A DNA stretch of 64,000 bases. It comes from Nocardioides sp. GY 10113. Lineage in GTDB: Bacteria; Actinomycetota; Actinomycetes; Propionibacteriales; Nocardioidaceae. Positions within the stretch are counted from its first letter, which is position 1, and every line of letters begins with the position of its first letter. Both the position numbers and the translations under genes were made by a program. This document shows, piece after piece, positions 59,648 through 64,000 of the stretch. The DNA is taken from NCBI RefSeq assembly GCF_004919105.1, contig NZ_STGK01000004.1:62001-126000 (forward strand). Direction: 5' to 3'. The notes under the pieces were generated by a model that worked only from the letters and a program-made list of their open reading frames with translations, searched no databases and had not been told where the DNA came from.

Positions 59648-60790
59648 ATGCACACGCCCACCCTGCGCCGTACCGGCGCGACCCTCGCCACCGCCGCCCT
59701 CGCCGTCGCCCTCGTCGGCTGCGGCTCGGACTCCGGGAGCGAGGGCGCCGACGCGGGATCCGAGTCGTCGACCGCCACGACGACCGCCACGTCGACCGCC
59801 GCCGGCGAGGCCGCCGCCGGCGCCGCCGCGGCCTGGTTCGCGGGCCAGCTGACCGACGGCGTCCTGGTCAACGAGGAGTACGACGCGCCGGACTACGGCG
59901 GCACCGTCGACGCGATCTACTCGCTGGAGGCGGTCGGTGGTCACGACGCGGACGTCGACGCGATGACCGAGGCGGTCTACGCCCACGCCCAGGAGTACGC
60001 GGCGCCGGACCAGGACGTCTGGGCGGGCAACGCGGGCAAGCTGGTCGCACTCGCCACGGACAACGGCGACGACCCGTCCGACCTCGACGGCTTCGACGCG
60101 CTCGGCACGCTGCTCGGCCGCATCGACGAGTCCGGGCGGACCAGCGACAAGAGCCAGTACGGCGACTTCGCCAACTCCCTGGGCCAGGCCTGGGCGGTCC
60201 GCGGGCTGGCCGGCGCCGGTGCCGCCGAGGCGGCCGCGGCCACCGACTTCCTGCTGCTGCAGCAGTGCGCCGACGGCTTCTTCCGCCAGGACTTCTCCAA
60301 GCCCAAGGCGAAGGACCAGTCCTGCGACGGCGACGGGGGCACCGCGTCGGTGGACGCGACCGCGCTCGCCGTGCTCCTGCTCGGCGACGTGGCCGCCGAC
60401 GACGAGGACCTGGCGACCGCGCTCGAGGCCGCCGTGGCCTACCTGGTCGGCGCCCAGGCCGACGACGGCTCGTTCGAGGGTGGCGCCGACCTGCCGGCGA
60501 ACGCCAACAGCACCGGCCTCGCCGCCCGCGCGCTGGCGCAGGCGGGCGAGGACGAGGCGGCGGCCGCGGCTGCCGGCTGGCTGCGGGCGCACCAGGTCGG
60601 CGACGACTGCGCCGGCGCCCTCGCCGACGCCAGCGGGGCGATCGCGTACGACGACGCGGCGGTGACCGGCGCGACCCAGGACGGCATCACCGCGGCCTCG
60701 TCGTACCAGTGGCGCCTGGCGACCGCGCAGGCGCTGCCGGGCCTGCTCACCGCGCCCGAGGACGCCGCGGCGGCCTGCCCGGCCGCCTGA
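59648..60790 (+). CDS. B12-regulated lipoprotein with alpha/alpha-barrel repeats (transcobalamin alpha-domain-like)
   Basis: A 380-residue lipoprotein: basic N-terminus, hydrophobic stretch and lipobox LVGC, then a Ser/Thr/Ala linker. Residues about 60-375 are five to six helical hairpins, each ending in a Gly-rich turn, with QADDGSFEGG and QCADGFFRQDF like the QW-type repeats of squalene/terpene cyclases. Transcobalamin and intrinsic factor use the same alpha6/alpha6 barrel for B12. Two cysteine pairs may form disulfides. First gene after the riboswitch, ribosome-binding site GGAAGGAA, 11 bp before the DUF4430-like gene. Proposed role: bind cobalamin on the outer face and pass it to the ECF transporter. 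Binding itself is inferred. Confidence 0.8.
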   Translation: MHTPTLRRTGATLATAALAVALVGCGSDSGSEGADAGSESSTATTTATSTAAGEAAAGAAAAWFAGQLTDGVLVNEEYDAPDYGGTVDAIYSLEAVGGHDADVDAMTEAVYAHAQEYAAPDQDVWAGNAGKLVALATDNGDDPSDLDGFDALGTLLGRIDESGRTSDKSQYGDFANSLGQAWAVRGLAGAGAAEAAAATDFLLLQQCADGFFRQDFSKPKAKDQSCDGDGGTASVDATALAVLLLGDVAADDEDLATALEAAVAYLVGAQADDGSFEGGADLPANANSTGLAARALAQAGEDEAAAAAAGWLRAHQVGDDCAGALADASGAIAYDDAAVTGATQDGITAASSYQWRLATAQALPGLLTAPEDAAAACPAA

Positions 60791-60801
60791 GCGGACCGGC
60801 G

Positions 60802-61434
60802 ATGAGGCGCACACTGCTGGCTGCCGCTCTGGCGGCGGGCGCGAGCCTCCCCGTGGCGGCCGCGTCCGCCGCGGGGGCGGCGCCGGCGGCGCCGGCGGCG
60901 TGCGACGGTGTGCTGGTGGTCGTCGACTTCAACGAGCTCGGCGGGGAGGACCTGACCTCCTGCGTGGAGCCCGGCAGCGCCGCGGACGCCTTCGACGCCG
61001 CGGGCGTGGCGATGGAGTTCCTGCCGCAGCAACCCGGCTTCGTGTGCCGGGTGGCCGGCGAGCCCGCCACCGGGCCCTGCTTCGACGGCGACGCGTACTG
61101 GAGCCTGTGGTGGTCCGCGGGGACCACCGGCTGGGCCTACGCGACGCTGGGCGTGACCTCGCTGGAGGTTCCGTCCGGCGGCGCGGTCGGCTGGGCCTGG
61201 CACCAGGGCGACGGCTCGGCGACGCCCCCGGACGTGGCTCCGCCCGCCGGGGCTGGGGCGGGCACGTCCGACGCCGCCGGACCCACCCCGTCGGTCGATC
61301 CGCAGCCGCGGGGCGAGGTGCTCGTCAACGAGGAGCTGAACGCCTCCTCCGGGGTTCCGTGGTGGGCGGTCGCCGGCGCGACGGCGGTCCTGGCCGGGGC
61401 CGCGACGCAGGTGGTTCGGAGGCGACGCCGGTGA
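60802..61434 (+). CDS. Membrane-anchored DUF4430-like (transcobalamin beta-domain-like) protein
   Basis: A 210-residue exported protein: signal peptide (1-33), a compact domain (about 34-133) and, after a Pro/Ala-rich linker, a C-terminal transmembrane helix with a basic end (WWAVAGATAVLAGA). The domain has CDGVLVVVDFNELGG, SAADAFDAAGV, PGFVCRVAG and YWSLWW, resembling DUF4430, which is the transcobalamin C-terminal-like domain. Cys residues in pairs suggest disulfides. It ends overlapping the EcfT gene by GTGA. With the lipoprotein it would form a two-part cobalamin-binding clamp. The family assignment is by motif only. Confidence 0.7.
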   Translation: MRRTLLAAALAAGASLPVAAASAAGAAPAAPAACDGVLVVVDFNELGGEDLTSCVEPGSAADAFDAAGVAMEFLPQQPGFVCRVAGEPATGPCFDGDAYWSLWWSAGTTGWAYATLGVTSLEVPSGGAVGWAWHQGDGSATPPDVAPPAGAGAGTSDAAGPTPSVDPQPRGEVLVNEELNASSGVPWWAVAGATAVLAGAATQVVRRRRR

Positions 61435-62570
61435 GGATCCCGCGCGACCTGCACCCGGTGGCCTGGTGGACCTGGGCCGTCGGACTGGCCGTGGGCGCCT
61501 CGTCCACGACCAACCCGTCCCTGCTGCTGCCGCTGCTGGCGGTGGTCTGCCTGACCGTGCTCGCCTGCCGCGGCGACCAGCCGTGGTCGCGCTCCTTCCG
61601 GCTCTACCTGTGGCTGGGCGCGGTCGTGGTCGCGGTGCGGGTGGTGTTCCGGGTCGTCTTCGGCGGCGACGCCCCCGGGCACGTGCTGTTCACGCTGCCG
61701 GAGATCCCGCTGCCCGACGTCGCGGCGGGGATCAGCCTGCTCGGCCCGTTCACCCGGGAGGAGCTGCTCTCCGCCCTGTACGACGGCCTGCGGCTGGCCA
61801 CGCTGCTGATCGCCGTCGGCGCCGCCAACGCGCTGGCCAACCCCAAGCGGCTGATGAAGTCGCTGCCCCCGGCGCTGTACGAGATCGGCACCGCGATGAC
61901 CGTCGCGATCACCGTCGTACCGCAGCTCTCCGAGAGCGCCCGCCGGGTGCGGGCCGCGCAGCAGCTGCGGGGCGGCCCCCGGGGCCGGTTCCGGCGGATC
62001 CGCAACCTGCGCCGGCTGCTGGTGCCGATCCTCGAGGACGCCTTCGACCGGTCGCTGGCGCTGGCCGCAGGCATGGACGCCCGCGGCTACGGCCGCACCG
62101 GCGAGGCCACGGCGTGGCAGCGGCGGAGCACGGGCGCGCTGATGCTGCTCGGGCTGCTCGGCGTCTGCGTCGGCACCTACGCCTTCCTCGACGCCACCGC
62201 GCCCCGCGTGCTGGCGCTGCCGATGCTGGCGCTGGGCACCGCGGCGGCCGTCGCGGGATTCCTGACCGCCGGCCGCCGGGTGCGCCGCACCCGCTACCGG
62301 CCCGACCGGTGGGCGCTGCCCGAGCTGCTCGTCGCCGCCTCCGGGCTGGCCGCGGGCGCCGGGCTGTGGGCGGTCCAGCGCTGGGACGCGGCCGTGGCGC
62401 ACCCCGGCGTACTGGGGTGGCCCACCGTGACCCCGGCGGCGCTGGCGGTCGTGCTGGTCGGCCTGCTCCCGATCTGGGTGGCGCCCCCGCCGCCGACCGC
62501 CCGACGCCGGGAGGACGTGGCGCTCGCCTCGCCCGCGGTCGCGGCCCGTGAGGCGGTGGCCGCCCGATGA
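61431..62570 (+). CDS. ECF transporter T component (CbiQ/EcfT-like)
   Basis: A 379-residue membrane protein starting at GTG. It has about eight hydrophobic segments and the two EcfT coupling motifs: QQLRGGPRG near residue 185 and GMDARGYGR near 220, the Ala-Arg-Gly signature that contacts the ATPases. ECF transporters move vitamins; under a B12 riboswitch cobalamin is the expected substrate. Overlaps both neighbours by 4 bp. The C-terminal part is longer than usual with extra membrane segments. Confidence 0.9.
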   Translation: MRIPRDLHPVAWWTWAVGLAVGASSTTNPSLLLPLLAVVCLTVLACRGDQPWSRSFRLYLWLGAVVVAVRVVFRVVFGGDAPGHVLFTLPEIPLPDVAAGISLLGPFTREELLSALYDGLRLATLLIAVGAANALANPKRLMKSLPPALYEIGTAMTVAITVVPQLSESARRVRAAQQLRGGPRGRFRRIRNLRRLLVPILEDAFDRSLALAAGMDARGYGRTGEATAWQRRSTGALMLLGLLGVCVGTYAFLDATAPRVLALPMLALGTAAAVAGFLTAGRRVRRTRYRPDRWALPELLVAASGLAAGAGLWAVQRWDAAVAHPGVLGWPTVTPAALAVVLVGLLPIWVAPPPPTARRREDVALASPAVAAREAVAAR

Positions 62571-64000
62571 TCGAGCTGCGCGCGATCACCCTCGCCTACG
62601 ACGACCCGGATGCCCCCGCCGGCCCCGGTGCGGCCCCCGTGCTGGACGCCGTCGACCTCACCATCGAGGACGGCGAGCTGGTGGTGCTGGCCGGCCCCAC
62701 CGGGGTCGGCAAATCCAGCCTGCTCGGTGTCGTCGCCGGCCTGGTGCCCTCCTTCACCGGCGGCACCCTCAGCGGGGACGTGCTGGTGGACGGGCGCAGC
62801 GTGGTCGACCTGCCCGCCCGCGACCGGGCGCACGTGGTCGGCTACGTCGGCCAGAACCCGGCCGCCTGGTTCGTCACCGACACCGTCGAGGAGGAGCTCG
62901 CCTTCGGGATGGAGCAGCTCGGCCTGCCGCCGGCCACGATGCGCCGGCGCGTCGAGGAGACGCTCGACCTGCTCGGCATCGCCGACCTGCGCCACCGCGA
63001 CCTGCGCACCCTCTCCGGCGGGCAGCAGCAGCGGGTGGCGATCGGCTCCGTGCTCACCGCGCACCCGCGGCTCCTGGTGCTCGACGAGCCGACCTCGGCG
63101 CTCGACCCGACGGCCGCCGAGGACGTGCTGGCCACGCTGACCCGGCTCGTCCACGACCTGGGCGTCTCGGTGCTCGTGGCCGAGCACCGGCTCGAACGGG
63201 TGGTCCCGTTCGCCGACCGGCTCTGCCTGCTCGGCGGCGACCCCGCCCGACCGGGCACGCTGCGCGTCGGCGCGCCCGAGGAGGTGCTCCGCGACTCGCC
63301 GATCGCCCCGCCGATCGTGGAGCTCGGCCGGCTCGCCGGCTGGGACCCGCTGCCGTTGACCGTCCGGGACGCCCGGCGCCGCGCCGCCGGGCTGCGGCAA
63401 CGGATCGGCACGCCCGCGGCTCCAGCGGCCCGGCTCGCCGCCGGCGTCGGAGGGGAGGCTGCACCCAGCGTCGACGTACGCCGTCTGGTGCTGGCGCACG
63501 GTCGCACCCCGGCGCTGCGGGGCGTGGACCTGGCCCTGCGCCCGGGCGCCGTGACGGCCCTGATGGGGCGCAACGGCGCCGGCAAGTCGAGCCTGATGTG
63601 GACCCTCCAGGGGCGCCACACCCCGTCCTCGGGGACCGTGCGCGTGGCCGGCGCCGAGCCGGCGACCCTGAAGCCGGAGCAGCGGCGCGCCACCACCGGA
63701 CTGGTGCCGCAGAGCCCGGCCGACCTGCTCTACCTGGAGACCGTGGCCGAGGAGTGCGCCGCCGCGGACGAGTCGGCGGCGGCCGCGGCGGGCACCTGCC
63801 GCGACGTGCTCGACCGGCTCGCGCCCGGCATCGACCCCGAGCGCCACCCCCGGGACCTCTCCGAGGGGCAGCGGCTGGCGCTGGCGGTGGCGATCGTGCT
63901 CACCGCCCGCCCCTCGGTGCTGCTGCTCGACGAGCCCACCCGGGGCCTGGACTACCCGGCCAAGCACGCCCTGGCGGCGATGCTGCGCGACCTCGCCGCC
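62567..64000 (+). CDS. Fused double ECF ATPase (EcfA1-EcfA2-like), partial at window edge
   Basis: 478 codons are visible and the end lies outside the window. Two ABC domains are joined: the first with Walker A GPTGVGKSS, Q-loop GQNPAAWFVTDT, signature LSGGQQQRVAIGSVL and Walker B LLVLDEPTSALD; the second with GRNGAGKSS, signature variant LSEGQRLALAVAI and LLLDEPTRGLD. In ECF systems the two ATPases are usually separate; here a single chain supplies both. It overlaps the EcfT gene by ATGA. An S component gene has not appeared and would be expected just beyond position 64000. Confidence 0.92.
   Translation, partial: MIELRAITLAYDDPDAPAGPGAAPVLDAVDLTIEDGELVVLAGPTGVGKSSLLGVVAGLVPSFTGGTLSGDVLVDGRSVVDLPARDRAHVVGYVGQNPAAWFVTDTVEEELAFGMEQLGLPPATMRRRVEETLDLLGIADLRHRDLRTLSGGQQQRVAIGSVLTAHPRLLVLDEPTSALDPTAAEDVLATLTRLVHDLGVSVLVAEHRLERVVPFADRLCLLGGDPARPGTLRVGAPEEVLRDSPIAPPIVELGRLAGWDPLPLTVRDARRRAAGLRQRIGTPAAPAARLAAGVGGEAAPSVDVRRLVLAHGRTPALRGVDLALRPGAVTALMGRNGAGKSSLMWTLQGRHTPSSGTVRVAGAEPATLKPEQRRATTGLVPQSPADLLYLETVAEECAAADESAAAAAGTCRDVLDRLAPGIDPERHPRDLSEGQRLALAVAIVLTARPSVLLLDEPTRGLDYPAKHALAAMLRDLAA

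Overview
The window is high-GC actinobacterial DNA, most likely from Nocardioidaceae (a Nocardioides-like organism). Reasons: a canonical yrbE-mce operon, an ndk-mreBCD-mrdA-rodA block, the radical-SAM/rne/rplU/rpmA/obgE/proB block, an mnmA-metE-like-ligA-gatCAB block, many GTG starts, very tight ATGA/GTGA overlaps, and several genes whose -10 box lies about 7 nt before the start codon (leaderless transcripts). I see no rRNA, tRNA, insertion sequence, prophage or CRISPR array. Placement at genus level is inference.

Layout. 1-6917 (minus): an mce lipid-import operon (two YrbE permeases, five MCE proteins, the last cut by the window edge), divergent from a MerR-type regulator (7157-7921); both promoters carry a matching palindromic operator. 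8089-14864: ndk, then the rod-shape/elongasome genes mreB, mreC, mreD, mrdA (PBP2) and rodA. 14896-20197: a copper/metal group (small membrane protein, YcnI, CopC-CopD fusion, metal-binding lipoprotein, ChaA-like antiporter). 20268-25355: the B12-binding radical-SAM protein and its DUF2344 partner, separated by a proline-repeat membrane protein and a winged-helix protein. 25712-32669: RNase E/G, L21, L27, Obg and ProB. 32670-33302 is a non-coding modular repeat block. 33303-36727: two tandem secreted GH16-like paralogues. 36930-40334: cysteine desulfurase, MnmA and a MetE-like enzyme. 40456-42737: an MFS exporter with its TetR regulator. 42983-45079: LigA. 45169-52483: a polyamine/GABA-type ABC importer with a semialdehyde dehydrogenase, divergent from a FadR-type regulator and a cytoplasmic Cache-domain protein. 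52511-54052: an amino acid permease. 54241-57574: gatCAB. 57783-64000: the most interesting region.

The highlight is 59444-64000. A cobalamin riboswitch precedes a lipoprotein with an alpha/alpha-barrel-like repeat architecture, a membrane-anchored protein resembling the C-terminal beta domain of transcobalamins (DUF4430-like), an EcfT membrane protein and a fused double EcfA ATPase. Together they read as a split, surface-anchored, bacterial transcobalamin-like capture module feeding an ECF-type vitamin B12 importer. Immediately upstream (57783-59339) is a secreted paralogue of the barrel protein. Its leader keeps the same promoter box and the same ribosome-binding-site flank but has lost the riboswitch core, which suggests duplication followed by escape from B12 control.

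Functions are read from sequence motifs, gene order and known families; no database search was possible. Coordinates of starts were chosen from ribosome-binding sites, overlaps and -10 spacing as noted in each entry.
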